Shown piece by piece: positions 35,272 to 44,595 of a stretch of 64,000 nt of DNA (within the stretch, counting starts at the first letter, position 1; every line of letters begins with the position of its first letter). Source of the stretch: Candidatus Brocadia sp. WS118 (GTDB taxonomy: Bacteria > Planctomycetota > Brocadiia > Brocadiales > Brocadiaceae); NCBI GenBank assembly GCA_007618135.1, contig PHFX01000001.1:85406-149405 (forward strand). The letters are read 5' to 3'. The notes under the pieces are model-generated. The model had not been told where the DNA came from and searched no databases. It saw only the letters and a list, made by a program, of their open reading frames with translations. Both the position numbers and the translations under genes were made by a program.

Positions 35272-37893
35272 CTATTTATGGAGAGAGTATTCCGAGGTCT
35301 TACCGGAGGGACTCTCTTTTCCCTGCCGGGGAAAGACAGTGCCGCCACTGAAAAAGAGCCTCATTTCCTGAAAGACAACGTCTCTCTTATCCTTAATACA
35401 CCTGATGTCCGGAAGTGATTGAAGAAAGACACGTCCATATCTTTTGGTAACTATCCGGCGGTCGAAAACAATCACTACGCCCTTATCCGCGCGACTGCGT
35501 ATGAGCCGTCCAAAGCCCTGCTTGAATTTAATCACAGCCATAGGTACGGAATACTGAAAAAAAGCATCACCCCCGGCCTTTTCAATAGCCTCCACTCGTG
35601 CTTCAATAATGGGTTGTGTCGGTACTTTAAACGGCAATCGGGTGAGGATGACGCATTCCAGCGCATTTCCTCTTACATCAATCCCTTCCCAGAAACTGTC
35701 TGTAGCAAACAAGACCGACGTCGCGTCCTTTTTAAAGGTCTCAAGGAGATTATGGCGACTGCCCGCTCCCTGCTTCAGACAAACATAACCGAGTCGTGTA
35801 ATCTGTGGTTCTAGCCTCTGATAAAGGTCATTGAGGAGGCTGTATGAGGTAAACAGGACTAACGCACGGCCTTCTGAGATTTCTATGGCCTGCAAGATGC
35901 TCTCCTCCAGCGCCGAAACATACCCTGCCTGGCCGGGTTCAGCAATGTCTGTGGGAATGCCAAGCATCGATTGGCGCTGGTAATCAAAGGGAGAATCCAG
36001 GATCAGTTCAGATAATTGTTTTTCTGGAATCAGATGCAAGCCAACACTGTCTTTGAAAAAGGTAAAGGTCTTGTTGATTGCCAGGGTAGCTGATGTCAGG
36101 AGTATCGTACGGTAATGATCGTAGAGGCAGGTCTTTAAATCTTCGGAGACTGAAAGCGGCGCAGCGCAAAACCTGATGGCCGGTTCCCCTGCGTATCTCT
36201 TCATCTCAATCCATTTGCAAATCTTTTCATTCTCAACAATAAAGGCGTCAATCTCGTTTGCCACTAACTTCAATCGCATCTTGCACGATAGAATATCGAT
36301 CAGCACAGACGACAGAATTTCCTGTGATTTCTTTGAGAGTTCCGCCAATTCATCGAGGAGTGACGTTAAAAGGGAAATAAATCTCCGGGTATCAGCGCTT
36401 AATTTTCTGAGCTGATTCTCAATAACATCCCGCCACAGATCGGTGGCAATAAAACTGTCGGTAATGCGAAACCTGATTTCTTCATCCTTCACCGCTTCTT
36501 TTTGCAATCCGGTGTGAATGCCATAATTACTTACCGCCTGGGACATATCTTCAAAAATTTCCTGCACGGTATCATAGAGCAGTTGTCGTGCTTCCAGGAT
36601 TTCCGTGTTAATTCTGTCGGTAATTTTTCCTGCAATATCCTTGTCATGCACAGAACTCACTTCTTTGAATTTGCTCTTCAGGTACTGTAACAGGCCTTTT
36701 CTCGCATCCTTGAGATTGACCAGTCTCCCCAGGAGCTTTACGATCCTTAATCTCGAAATTGTCGTGCTGAGATTTGACGTTGCCACATCTTCGAGGTGAT
36801 GCGCTTCATCAATAATAATTTTCTGGAAGGGAGGTAAAATTGCCACGGCATCGTACCCCTTCGTTTCCTTGCGTACTATCAGATCAGCCATCAGGAGATA
36901 ATGATTTATGACCAAAATATCCGCGCTGGCTGCTTTTCTACGGGCGATATAAAAAAAACACTCGTCATAAAACGGGCACTTCAGCCGTGTGCACTGGTCT
37001 GCCTCAGATTGTATTGCCTCCCAAACGTCCTCCTGTGGCACAAAATTAAGGTCGGCCTTGCTCCCGTCCCGCGTCTTTGCTGTCCATGCTAACAGATCGT
37101 TCAGTTGCCGGCGATCTTTGTCCTCAATCAGCGTGCCGCCATCAGAACGCAAATTGGAAACCTTTCTCAGGCACACGTAATTATTTCTTCCTTTTACCAG
37201 GACACTCTTGAAGTCAAGTCCGCAACAGGTTCTGAGTATCGGGATATCTTTCTCGATTAATTGTTCCTGGAGGTTTATCGTATGGGTGGAAACTACTACC
37301 CGCTCCTGGTTTTTAATACTCCAGGATACGGCAGGAACCAGATATGCCATGGATTTCCCCGTCCCTGTCCCCGCCTCTATCACGGCAATTTTGTCTTCAT
37401 TAAAGGCGTCAACGGCCGACTTCAGCATCTCGACCTGCGGCTTGCGGTATTCATAGTGAGGCAAGTGCTGTGCAAAATTTCCTCCGGGCTGAAATTGTGC
37501 GGACAGTTCGCTGAAGGTTAGCTTTTCGCATGTCCGCTCTTTCTTTACCCTTACCACGGGGTACACGAATTCCACGGTATTATCCACGATATAGCACCCT
37601 ACGTTCTGAGACCCCATATATGATGCAATCTCAAGGTCTGCTTCGGACGGTTCCAAAATCCCATCCGGGTGGTTGTGGATAATAACATCCCTGCATTTTG
37701 CCTCTTTTATCAGAGCGGGCGCAGCCGTTTTATTGCCCATGGCATAGACATCAACATCCGTCACCATGAGGGCGTCGTTAAGCCTTCCCACCATGAATAT
37801 CTCATTTCCCCCTGCCTTTTCTATTGCGTCTTTGATGGAAGAAATGGCATCGGGCAGGATATATTCTTTGACCAACCAGGCAGTCGTTTTCAT
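35272..37893 (-). CDS. DinG-family helicase with an N-terminal JAMM (RadC-like) domain
   Basis: An 873-residue fusion. Residues 1-110 hold a JAB/MPN metalloprotease-like motif: H73-N-H75-P76, S83 and D86 in HNHPDGILEPSEAD, with Glu31 as candidate catalytic acid. Residues 145-860 are an XPD/DinG superfamily-2 helicase: Walker A EAGTGTGKS (173-181), four cysteines C241, C301, C306 and C312 placed for a 4Fe-4S cluster, the DEAH box at 362-365, and the late motifs ATDSFWEGIDVRG and GFGRLIRSRADKG. DinG enzymes unwind DNA and R-loops 5' to 3'. E. coli DinG lacks the JAMM domain. Both parts look intact. Confidence 0.92.
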   Translation of the reverse strand: MKTTAWLVKEYILPDAISSIKDAIEKAGGNEIFMVGRLNDALMVTDVDVYAMGNKTAAPALIKEAKCRDVIIHNHPDGILEPSEADLEIASYMGSQNVGCYIVDNTVEFVYPVVRVKKERTCEKLTFSELSAQFQPGGNFAQHLPHYEYRKPQVEMLKSAVDAFNEDKIAVIEAGTGTGKSMAYLVPAVSWSIKNQERVVVSTHTINLQEQLIEKDIPILRTCCGLDFKSVLVKGRNNYVCLRKVSNLRSDGGTLIEDKDRRQLNDLLAWTAKTRDGSKADLNFVPQEDVWEAIQSEADQCTRLKCPFYDECFFYIARRKAASADILVINHYLLMADLIVRKETKGYDAVAILPPFQKIIIDEAHHLEDVATSNLSTTISRLRIVKLLGRLVNLKDARKGLLQYLKSKFKEVSSVHDKDIAGKITDRINTEILEARQLLYDTVQEIFEDMSQAVSNYGIHTGLQKEAVKDEEIRFRITDSFIATDLWRDVIENQLRKLSADTRRFISLLTSLLDELAELSKKSQEILSSVLIDILSCKMRLKLVANEIDAFIVENEKICKWIEMKRYAGEPAIRFCAAPLSVSEDLKTCLYDHYRTILLTSATLAINKTFTFFKDSVGLHLIPEKQLSELILDSPFDYQRQSMLGIPTDIAEPGQAGYVSALEESILQAIEISEGRALVLFTSYSLLNDLYQRLEPQITRLGYVCLKQGAGSRHNLLETFKKDATSVLFATDSFWEGIDVRGNALECVILTRLPFKVPTQPIIEARVEAIEKAGGDAFFQYSVPMAVIKFKQGFGRLIRSRADKGVVIVFDRRIVTKRYGRVFLQSLPDIRCIKDKRDVVFQEMRLFFSGGTVFPRQGKESPSGKTSEYSLHK

Positions 37894-38142
37894 GATTTAT
37901 CTGAACGGAGAAATTTTTGGGTATTTTCGGTCATGCGGAATCTATTTCAATAGTGTCTCGGCATGTCTCTCTGGTGTTGTGTTGCCAAGCAAAGAAACTT
38001 TTTTCAAGGCCATGAGCCTGAAATAATTTTATTATGCCACAAACTGACAAAGACACAAAGGATAAAGTTATTCTAATCTATACACTTTACATAAACTTCC
38101 GCGGATTTAAAACAGCTTGGTGATCTTTTCCGGTTAATTTCC
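37894..38142. other. Divergent intergenic region before hpf
   Basis: The gap between the helicase and hpf (about 330 bases to the chosen hpf start). I see no gene or stable hairpin here; only the plus-strand promoter that follows is clear. Confidence 0.45.
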
Positions 38143-38171
38143 TTGACTGATAATTTTTTAATAAGTAAAAT
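38143..38171 (+). promoter_or_regulatory. Sigma70-type promoter of hpf-ptsN
   Basis: TTGACT (38143-38148), a 17-base spacer and TAAAAT (38166-38171), 5 of 6 in each box. The start near 38178 favours the TTG at 38223 as initiation codon for hpf. Confidence 0.65.
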
Positions 38172-38222
38172 TAGTGGTTGCGAATTACTAAGAAACTGGT
38201 ACTTTTTAGAAAGGACGCTTTC

Positions 38223-38585
38223 TTGGAAAACATAACCATTGTTGCAAGACATTTAGACATAACGGAAGCCATTAAAAATTATGCCTTGCTCAAGGCAAAA
38301 AAGGTTAAAAAATTTTTTGAATGGATTCTGCAAATACAAATTACTTTAGATATTGGCGGTGACAATAGCCACATCGTTGAAATGATTGTTTCAGTTTCAA
38401 GAGGGCCTACGCTGGTTGCAGAGGTGTCGAATCCTGATATGTACCGGGCAATTGACCTTGTCGTGGATAAGATCGAGGCTCAACTGAAAAAGCATAAAGG
38501 CAAAATTCAATCCAGAATCGTCCGCAGAAAAAAGCCTGCAACGAGGGAAATGGAAGGTTTTGAAGGTGAACCAGAAGGATTATGA
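38223..38585 (+). CDS. hpf: Ribosome hibernation promoting factor / RaiA family
   Basis: HPF binds the decoding centre and stabilises idle 100S or 70S ribosomes. The product ENITIVARHLDITEAIKNY... is a short-type HPF (120 residues) with the beta-alpha-beta-beta-beta-alpha fold and a basic tail (RIVRRKKP). I take the TTG at 38223, with AGGA seven bases upstream; another TTG at 38178 would coincide with the transcription start. ptsN follows after 30 bases, the neighbourhood known from rpoN loci, though rpoN is absent here. Confidence 0.9.
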   Translation: MENITIVARHLDITEAIKNYALLKAKKVKKFFEWILQIQITLDIGGDNSHIVEMIVSVSRGPTLVAEVSNPDMYRAIDLVVDKIEAQLKKHKGKIQSRIVRRKKPATREMEGFEGEPEGL

Positions 38586-38615
38586 ATAACAATTCTACAG
38601 GAGGAGTTTTACCGT

Positions 38616-39086
38616 ATGAAATTGACTGATTTTGTTGTAGAGGAAGCTATTATTACAGAAATCAAAGCCACGGAAAAAGAGGCTGTTATTCGAGAAATGG
38701 TATGTTCTCTGAAAGATACGCAGAAAGTCAATAGTAAGGATGTTGAAAATATTATTAAATCTCTTATAAAACGGGAGGAGTTGGGTAGTACCGGCATTGG
38801 AAAAGGGGTAGCGGTTCCTCATACAAAACATGATTGCATAAAAAAGATTATGGGAACGATTGCACGGTCAACACATGGCGTTGATTTCAACGCCCTCGAC
38901 GGAGAACCTGTCTATCTTTTCTTTCTCCTGCTTTCCCCGAATGATTCTGCAGGAGCTCACCTTGCCGCATTAGAAAGGATTTCCACCGTTATACGCGATA
39001 ACGATTTCCGCCGATTTATGCGTGAGGCAAATGGTAAAGACGGTATGGTTGAAATATTGCGTGAGGTTGACGGTATCCAGGTTTAA
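38616..39086 (+). CDS. ptsN: PTS IIA component (nitrogen-type, PtsN-like)
   Basis: The 156-residue protein is a fructose/mannitol-type EIIA. The phosphorylatable histidine lies in GVAVPHTKHD, preceded by the family stretch KREELGSTGIG, and the C-terminal part has PNDSAGAHLAALERI. In the PTS-Ntr it accepts phosphate from EI and NPr and regulates rather than transports. A GGAGGAG ribosome site is present. The fused HPr-EI gene follows, so a whole phosphorelay is encoded here; no EIIB or EIIC is seen. Confidence 0.92.
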   Translation: MKLTDFVVEEAIITEIKATEKEAVIREMVCSLKDTQKVNSKDVENIIKSLIKREELGSTGIGKGVAVPHTKHDCIKKIMGTIARSTHGVDFNALDGEPVYLFFLLLSPNDSAGAHLAALERISTVIRDNDFRRFMREANGKDGMVEILREVDGIQV

Positions 39087-39204
39087 TCCAAAGGCATTCT
39101 CTCTTTCCTCAATAACACCGGAACAAGAAGAGTAATTTATATCTCTAAACCAGACAAAACGAAAAATACGCAAACCGTTTCCTGTTTGTATCGTATTTTT
39201 AAAA

Positions 39205-39236
39205 GCAGAGGGTTTTGTATACAGGAAAAACTCTGC
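39205..39236 (+). promoter_or_regulatory. Hairpin in the leader of the HPr-EI gene
   Basis: GCAGAG..TTTT pairs with AAAA.CTCTGC around GTATACAGG, ending 20 bases before the ATG at 39256. It could affect translation or act as an attenuator; function is a guess. Confidence 0.35.
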
Positions 39237-39255
39237 ACAGCACGTTTATAAAATT

Positions 39256-41310
39256 ATGGATATTTACGCAAAAAATTCTCAGTTATTAGAACGAAAAGTA
39301 AAAATCTCAAATTCCAATGGGATGCATGCCCGTCCTGCTACCAAATTTGCAGAGATTGCCAATAAATATATTTCAGAAATCCGTATAAAAACAAAAAATA
39401 AAGAGGTTGACGGAAAAAGCATTATTGAACTTTTGACACTTGGCGCAGAGAACGGCACGGAAATCGTTATTTGCACAAAAGGGACTGATGCAGCAGAGGC
39501 ATTGGATGCCCTGGAAGGATTAGTAAAAAGCAAATTTGAAGAAGAATTCATGGAAATTAGAAAAGGGATTGCCGTATCTCCCGGAGTGGTCATTTGTGGG
39601 GCTTTTATGTTTGAGAGTGAAGGATACCGCATTCCTCGTCATATCATAAGAAAAGACGAGGTCGAAGCGGAGCTCCATAGACTTGAAAAGGCCATCGAAG
39701 ATTCGAAAAAGGAAATTCATGATTTAGAGCAGAAGGTCTCTGAAAACATGAGTTCTGAAATTGGGTCGATCTTTGGCACCCACCGGATGGTATTGCAGGA
39801 TGCGCGGTTAAAAAATGAGATTGTTGACAAAATAAAAAAAGCCAATTTTACACCGGAATTTGCCGTCTCCCTTGCCTTGCGTGTTTACATTAGAAAATTT
39901 CAGGATATCCGCGATTCGTATCTTGCAGAGCGGGTAAGTGATATTTTTGATATCGAACGGCGACTGTTAAAAAATTTATTGGGTGAAAAGAGGGAGGAGC
40001 TGAAAAACCTTGCCGAAGAAGTAATTCTGGTTGCCCATGACCTTACCCCCTCTCAAACGGCTTCGCTCGATACCGAGAAAGTTAAGGGATTTGCTACTGA
40101 CGTAGGAGGCAGGACGTCTCATACCGCCATCGTTGCCAGGGCATTGGGGATACCCGCCGTAGTGGGTCTTGGAACAATTACCGCGGATGTCTTCGGGGGT
40201 GATATGATCATTGTGGATGGTAATAACGGCATTGTTATTGTCAGGCCGGATGATGAAACATTGGCGGCATATCAAACCAGGGTGAAAAGCATTCATGTCT
40301 TTGAAGAAAAACTTGCCACTGAGCTAAAAGACCAGCCTTCAACAACGGGGGACGGTAAGCATATTTCTATTTTTGGCAATATAGAATTCCCGAAAGAAAT
40401 TAATATAAATGTAAGATATGGTGCAGAGGGTATCGGTCTTTATAGAACAGAGTTTCTTTATTTAGGTGCACCCAAGCCGCCGACTGAAGAGGAGCATTTA
40501 GAGGCGTATACCACCGTGGTGCGGGAGTTACAAGACAAGCCGATTATCATCAGAACCCTGGATCTCGGTGCCGACAAATTTGATTATTTGGATGACAGAA
40601 AAGAAGGAAACCCCTTTTTGGGATGTCGCTCTATCCGTTACTGTTTTGAAAATCCTTCGATATTTAAAATACAACTGAGAGCAATTTTGCGGGCTTCTGC
40701 TTTGGGTAATGTAAAAATTTTATTCCCCCTGATCTCGTCCCTGCAAGAACTACAACGAGCAAAACAGATGGTTTGGGAAACTATGGAAGAGCTGGACAAG
40801 GAGAAGATCGCTTTCAACAAAAATATTAGTATGGGCGTAATGCTGGAAGTTCCCTCCGCTGTGATTATTGCGGACCTATTGGCGAAGGAGTGTGATTTCT
40901 TCAGTATCGGCACGAACGATCTTATCCAGTACTCTCTGGCTGTTGATAGAAATAACGAACGGGTAGCTTATTTATATTGCCCGACACATCCTGCCATCTT
41001 AAGACTTTTAAAGGTGGCTATCAAAGCCGCGGCAGACAACAATATTCCTATTGGGATATGCGGACAAATGGGAAGTGAAATTGAATATACTGCGCCTCTT
41101 ATTGGTATGGGCCTTACGGAGTTTAGTGTGGCGCCAGCGACGATTATACCGGAAATAAAGAAGATTGTACGGTCGATTACCTTTCAAAAGGCAAAAGAAA
41201 TAGCAGAAACAGCGTGTCAATTTGATGATCCGGAGAAAACAATTCATTACCTGAGAAATATTGCTATCGATATCCTGCCAGAGGCGTTTGATGGGCAAAA
41301 TTATCCTTGA
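39256..41310 (+). CDS. ptsI: HPr-Enzyme I fusion of the phosphotransferase system
   Basis: A 684-residue fusion. Residues 10-95 are HPr, with His24 in NSNGMHARPATKFAEIA and a regulatory-type serine (Ser55) in GKSIIELL. From about 102 on it is Enzyme I: start KGIAVSPGV, the phospho-histidine H289 in GGRTSHTAIVARALGIPAVVG (20 residues quoted in part), then the PEP-binding domain with RTEFLY, RTLDLGADK, GTNDLIQYSLAVDR and the catalytic Cys602 in GICGQMG. It passes phosphate from PEP to its own HPr and then to EIIA such as PtsN upstream. There is no HPr kinase in the window. Confidence 0.95.
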   Translation: MDIYAKNSQLLERKVKISNSNGMHARPATKFAEIANKYISEIRIKTKNKEVDGKSIIELLTLGAENGTEIVICTKGTDAAEALDALEGLVKSKFEEEFMEIRKGIAVSPGVVICGAFMFESEGYRIPRHIIRKDEVEAELHRLEKAIEDSKKEIHDLEQKVSENMSSEIGSIFGTHRMVLQDARLKNEIVDKIKKANFTPEFAVSLALRVYIRKFQDIRDSYLAERVSDIFDIERRLLKNLLGEKREELKNLAEEVILVAHDLTPSQTASLDTEKVKGFATDVGGRTSHTAIVARALGIPAVVGLGTITADVFGGDMIIVDGNNGIVIVRPDDETLAAYQTRVKSIHVFEEKLATELKDQPSTTGDGKHISIFGNIEFPKEININVRYGAEGIGLYRTEFLYLGAPKPPTEEEHLEAYTTVVRELQDKPIIIRTLDLGADKFDYLDDRKEGNPFLGCRSIRYCFENPSIFKIQLRAILRASALGNVKILFPLISSLQELQRAKQMVWETMEELDKEKIAFNKNISMGVMLEVPSAVIIADLLAKECDFFSIGTNDLIQYSLAVDRNNERVAYLYCPTHPAILRLLKVAIKAAADNNIPIGICGQMGSEIEYTAPLIGMGLTEFSVAPATIIPEIKKIVRSITFQKAKEIAETACQFDDPEKTIHYLRNIAIDILPEAFDGQNYP

Positions 41311-41387
41311 CACCAGGAAACATCCTTATTAGAATTCCTCATAACTCTTTTATTTTATTATAGTTGAAGTTTTTTTAAGGTTGATCA

Positions 41388-42020
41388 ATTATATCAAGAA
41401 TACGTATCCGATTCAGTAAGTCAGGTGATATTCGTTTTATCTCTCATCACGATTTAATGAAGCTTTTTGAGAGGGCTATCAGAAGGGCTAACATTCCAAT
41501 TGCGATGTCCAAAGGTTTCAATCCTCACCCGAAATTATCCATTCCCCTTGCGTTGAGTGTTGGAATATCCGGTAAAGATGAAGTTTTGGAACTAGAACTG
41601 CTCAAGTCAATGCCTCCTGAAGTTTTCATTGAACAGTTACGTCTTCAATTACCAAAAGAGATATCTCTTCTTTTGGGGGAAGTTATCGCCGACACCGAGA
41701 AGGGTTGGATTCGTGATGTACTCTATGAAGTGGTTTTTGATGATCCAGGATGCTTAAATACGGCAAAGATTAACGAATTATTGCAACAACCATCGGTGAT
41801 GGTAGTCCGCTCTAAAAACGGGCACCAGAAGCCTTTTGATATCCGACCGTCTATTCAGGAAATTATGGTTAAGCCGGATCGTCTTGTCGTTTCAATAAAA
41901 AAAGTAGAAAATGAAGGTATGGCGAAACCTGAAGAAGTGGTCCATTCTTTATTGGGAAACGGGGAAAAAGAGGGTTTTAAAATTACCAGAATAAAAGTCA
42001 ATTTGTCTTCTTCTGAATAA
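41388..42020 (+). CDS. DUF2344 (TIGR03936) protein, apparent ATT start
   Basis: The family start, IRIRFSKSGDIRFISHHDLMKLFERAIRR in two pieces, is encoded upstream of the first ATG (41457), and an in-frame TGA lies at 41382. No ATG, GTG or TTG exists between them. AAGG at 41377-41380 is seven bases before ATT at 41388, so I propose ATT initiation (210 residues). The C-terminal half carries the usual DUF2344 features (SKGFNPHPKLSIPLALSVGI). The gene is usually fused or next to a radical SAM gene and to rng; rng follows here by 13 bases. Confidence 0.8.
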   Translation: MISRIRIRFSKSGDIRFISHHDLMKLFERAIRRANIPIAMSKGFNPHPKLSIPLALSVGISGKDEVLELELLKSMPPEVFIEQLRLQLPKEISLLLGEVIADTEKGWIRDVLYEVVFDDPGCLNTAKINELLQQPSVMVVRSKNGHQKPFDIRPSIQEIMVKPDRLVVSIKKVENEGMAKPEEVVHSLLGNGEKEGFKITRIKVNLSSSE

Positions 42021-42033
42021 CTCGAGGAAAAAC

Positions 42034-43554
42034 ATGGATAAGAAGATGCTTATTAACGCAGTTGAACCTGAAGAATGCCGAATTGCTATTTTAGAAAATA
42101 ATGTTCTCGAGGAACTTTACATCGAAAGGAGTTCCCGGGGACAGATTGCGGGAAATATTTATAAGGGAAAGGTCGTTAACATCGAACCAAGTATCGAAGC
42201 GGCATTTGTTGATATTGGTCTCAAAAAAAACGGGTTCCTTCACGCATCGGACGTTCTCATTCCGTCAGAGAACGGGAGTCAATCGTCTGATGTCGATGCA
42301 CATGGCAAGCCTCGCCGGGAGTTCCGTAAAATACGGGATATTCTGCATCCCGGCAAAGAAGTGCTGGTTCAGGTGACGAAAGAGAGCATTGGCACCAAAG
42401 GCCCCAGTTTGACAACGTATATCAGCCTGCCGGGAAGGTTCCTGGTTTTGATGCCTGATGTTCCACGTCACGGAGTTTCCAGAAAAATTGCAAGTGAAGA
42501 GGAAAGGATCAGATTAAAAAAAATCCTTGCAGGCTTAAATCCTCCATCAGATGTCGGTTTTATTATACGGACAGCGGGAGAACAGCAGACGAAAAAAGAA
42601 ATCCATAAGGACTTTCATTATCTCTTAAAACTCTGGAAAAATATTGAGAAACGGACAAAAGACGTTAAAGTTCCTGCAACCATCTATCAGGAAAGTGATC
42701 TGGTGATTCGTGTTATTCGGGATATCTTTTCGACAAACATACGGGAAATTATTGTCGATACAGAAGCCGTCTATGAAAGAACCCGCGATTTTCTTCGTAT
42801 GATTATGCCGAAATCTGAAAAACTCTTAACCCTCTATAGCGAGGATAAACCGTTATTCCACAAATACAATATTGAGCAGGAGATTGAGGAAATAAACTGC
42901 AGAAAAATCCGTTTACCGCGTGGGGGATCGATTGTTATTGAACAGACTGAAGCGCTGGTAGCAATTGATGTTAATAGTGGTAAGTTTAAAGAAGAGTGCG
43001 ATCCGGAAGAAACAGCCTTTAAAACGAATCTCAAAGCCGCTAAGGAAATTGCGCGCCAGATACGACTGAGAGATCTGGGCGGTGTGATTGTAATCGACTT
43101 TATTGACATGAGGACAGAATCACATATTCATGCTATCGAGAAGGTCATCACGGACGCCATGAAAAGAGATAAAGCCAGAACCAAGATGCTCAAGATGTCA
43201 AAATTCGGCACCATTGAGCTTACCCGGCAGCGGATCCGATCAAGCCTTCGGGACGTCCTTTTTGAAGAATGCAAGTTTTGCGGAGGCACCGGATATGCCA
43301 AGACCGTTGAGAGTCTGTGTTTAAATGCCATGAGAGATCTGAAGTTTGCCATCCATTCGCCACAAATTGCCAAAATCGAAATCATTGCGAATCCTGCGGT
43401 TGCAAATTACCTGCAAAATCAAAAAAGAAAGCAGATGATAGAGATTGAAGAATCCTATAATAAAAAGATATACATTTTAAGCACGTCGAATCACGAATAC
43501 GGCAAGATCGACATTCGCTATTTAAACCAGAAAGACGAACCTGTTATAATTTAA
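42034..43554 (+). CDS. rng: Ribonuclease E/G family endoribonuclease
   Basis: The 506-residue protein is RNase G-sized. It has an S1-like domain (IYKGKVVNIEPSIEAAFVDI), the catalytic DNase I-like domain with metal-binding aspartates in VAIDVNSGKF and VIDFIDMR, and the zinc-link CKFCGGTGY. There is no long C-terminal scaffold as in RNase E. It cleaves AU-rich single-stranded RNA in rRNA processing and mRNA decay. A GAGG ribosome site precedes the ATG; rplU follows after 110 bases. Confidence 0.95.
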   Translation: MDKKMLINAVEPEECRIAILENNVLEELYIERSSRGQIAGNIYKGKVVNIEPSIEAAFVDIGLKKNGFLHASDVLIPSENGSQSSDVDAHGKPRREFRKIRDILHPGKEVLVQVTKESIGTKGPSLTTYISLPGRFLVLMPDVPRHGVSRKIASEEERIRLKKILAGLNPPSDVGFIIRTAGEQQTKKEIHKDFHYLLKLWKNIEKRTKDVKVPATIYQESDLVIRVIRDIFSTNIREIIVDTEAVYERTRDFLRMIMPKSEKLLTLYSEDKPLFHKYNIEQEIEEINCRKIRLPRGGSIVIEQTEALVAIDVNSGKFKEECDPEETAFKTNLKAAKEIARQIRLRDLGGVIVIDFIDMRTESHIHAIEKVITDAMKRDKARTKMLKMSKFGTIELTRQRIRSSLRDVLFEECKFCGGTGYAKTVESLCLNAMRDLKFAIHSPQIAKIEIIANPAVANYLQNQKRKQMIEIEESYNKKIYILSTSNHEYGKIDIRYLNQKDEPVII

Positions 43555-43664
43555 TTATATTAGCAAAGATTTGCTTGATGCCGGTAAATATGGTAAATTA
43601 ATACCTATAACATTTTTTCATTCAAAAGTGCCATTGCAATGGATAAGGAAAGGAGAAAATCGTA

Positions 43665-43985
43665 ATGTATGCAATTGTAAAAGACCGGGGGAAGCAGTAC
43701 AAGGTAAGGGCTGGCGAGCGCTGTCTTATCGACCTGAAAGCCGATGCTCAAGCTGGACAAATCCTGGAGTTTCATGATGTGTTGGTGTGTTCAGACGAAG
43801 AAGGGAAGACGACTTTTGGGGCTGACACCAATAAAAATGCAAAGGTTATTGCAGAAGTCGAAGGTGTGAAAAAGAGCGCAAAATGTATGACCATAAAATT
43901 TCGCAGAAGAAAGGAATCTTTGACCAGAAGAGGGCATAGAGAAAAATATACCCGCATAAAAATTAAGGAAATTATTTGTGGTTAG
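43665..43985 (+). CDS. rplU: Ribosomal protein bL21
   Basis: The 106-residue protein begins MYAIVKDRGKQYKVRAGERC and ends with the family RRKESLTRRGHREKYTRIKI. AAGGAAAGGAG precedes the ATG. It is the first member of rplU-rpmA-obgE, a nearly universal order. Confidence 0.97.
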   Translation: MYAIVKDRGKQYKVRAGERCLIDLKADAQAGQILEFHDVLVCSDEEGKTTFGADTNKNAKVIAEVEGVKKSAKCMTIKFRRRKESLTRRGHREKYTRIKIKEIICG

Positions 43986-44020
43986 GAGTTACATGCGGTA
44001 CGAGAATTTCAAGGAGGAAA

Positions 44021-44065
44021 GGACGACGTGAAAAAGTCGACGTGTCCGTAGCTGGCGTGACGGAC
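44021..44065 (+). promoter_or_regulatory. Two mutually exclusive hairpins in the rplU-rpmA spacer
   Basis: GGAC.ACGT (44021-44029) pairs with ACGTGTCC (44040-44047); alternatively GTCCGT (44044-44049) pairs with ACGGAC (44060-44065). The two stems share GTCC, so only one can form. A C-rich run and AAATTTT follow. This looks like a switch or attenuator, unproven. Confidence 0.45.
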
Positions 44066-44117
44066 GCCCCCCCAAATTTTAGTATGATTTTTATTTTGTG
44101 AAACGGAGGTTAGTAGC

Positions 44118-44369
44118 ATGGCACATAAAAAAGGACAGGGTTCTTCAAAAAATGGAAGAGACAGTAATCCTCAAATGCGTGGGGTTAAAAGATTTGGCGG
44201 GCAATTTGTGACCGCTGGCTCCATAATAGTCCGCCAATGCGGAACAAAATTTAAGCCTGGAAGAAACGTTGGAATTGGCAGGGACGACACCCTTTTTTCC
44301 ATGATAAACGGAACGGTAAAATTTGAAACGAGACAGCGGGTAAGTGTTTATGCAACACCCGAATCATAA
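44118..44369 (+). CDS. rpmA: Ribosomal protein bL27
   Basis: The 83-residue protein starts [20 protein letters not shown] without the N-terminal extension that Prp protease removes in Firmicutes, and no prp gene is present. The tail [13 protein letters not shown] is typical. CGGAGG lies upstream of the ATG. L27 reaches the peptidyl transferase centre. Confidence 0.97.
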   Translation: MAHKKGQGSSKNGRDSNPQMRGVKRFGGQFVTAGSIIVRQCGTKFKPGRNVGIGRDDTLFSMINGTVKFETRQRVSVYATPES

Positions 44370-44460
44370 GGTATCTTCTCTCTGTGATTTCCTGGATTAC
44401 CGGCCACGAAGTGATAAAATCTGACTTTTCTCGCCAATAGTGCTCAGGTAACGTGAAGAA

Positions 44461-44508
44461 ACGGGATAGGAATATGGCTGACAGAGCCTTTTCCTTTTCC
44501 CGTTTTTT
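44461..44508 (+). terminator. Intrinsic terminator after rpmA
   Basis: ACGGGA...GGA...GGCT pairs with AGCC...CC...TCCCGT and is followed directly by TTTTTT. It would end the rplU-rpmA transcript and separate it from obgE. Confidence 0.7.
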
Positions 44509-44595
44509 ATCACGACCACAAGGGTCTTCTTTCTGTAGGTCTTTCCCAAAATTCGTATCATGGTCTCTTTCGTGCAGATTATAGCAGGCTAAACG

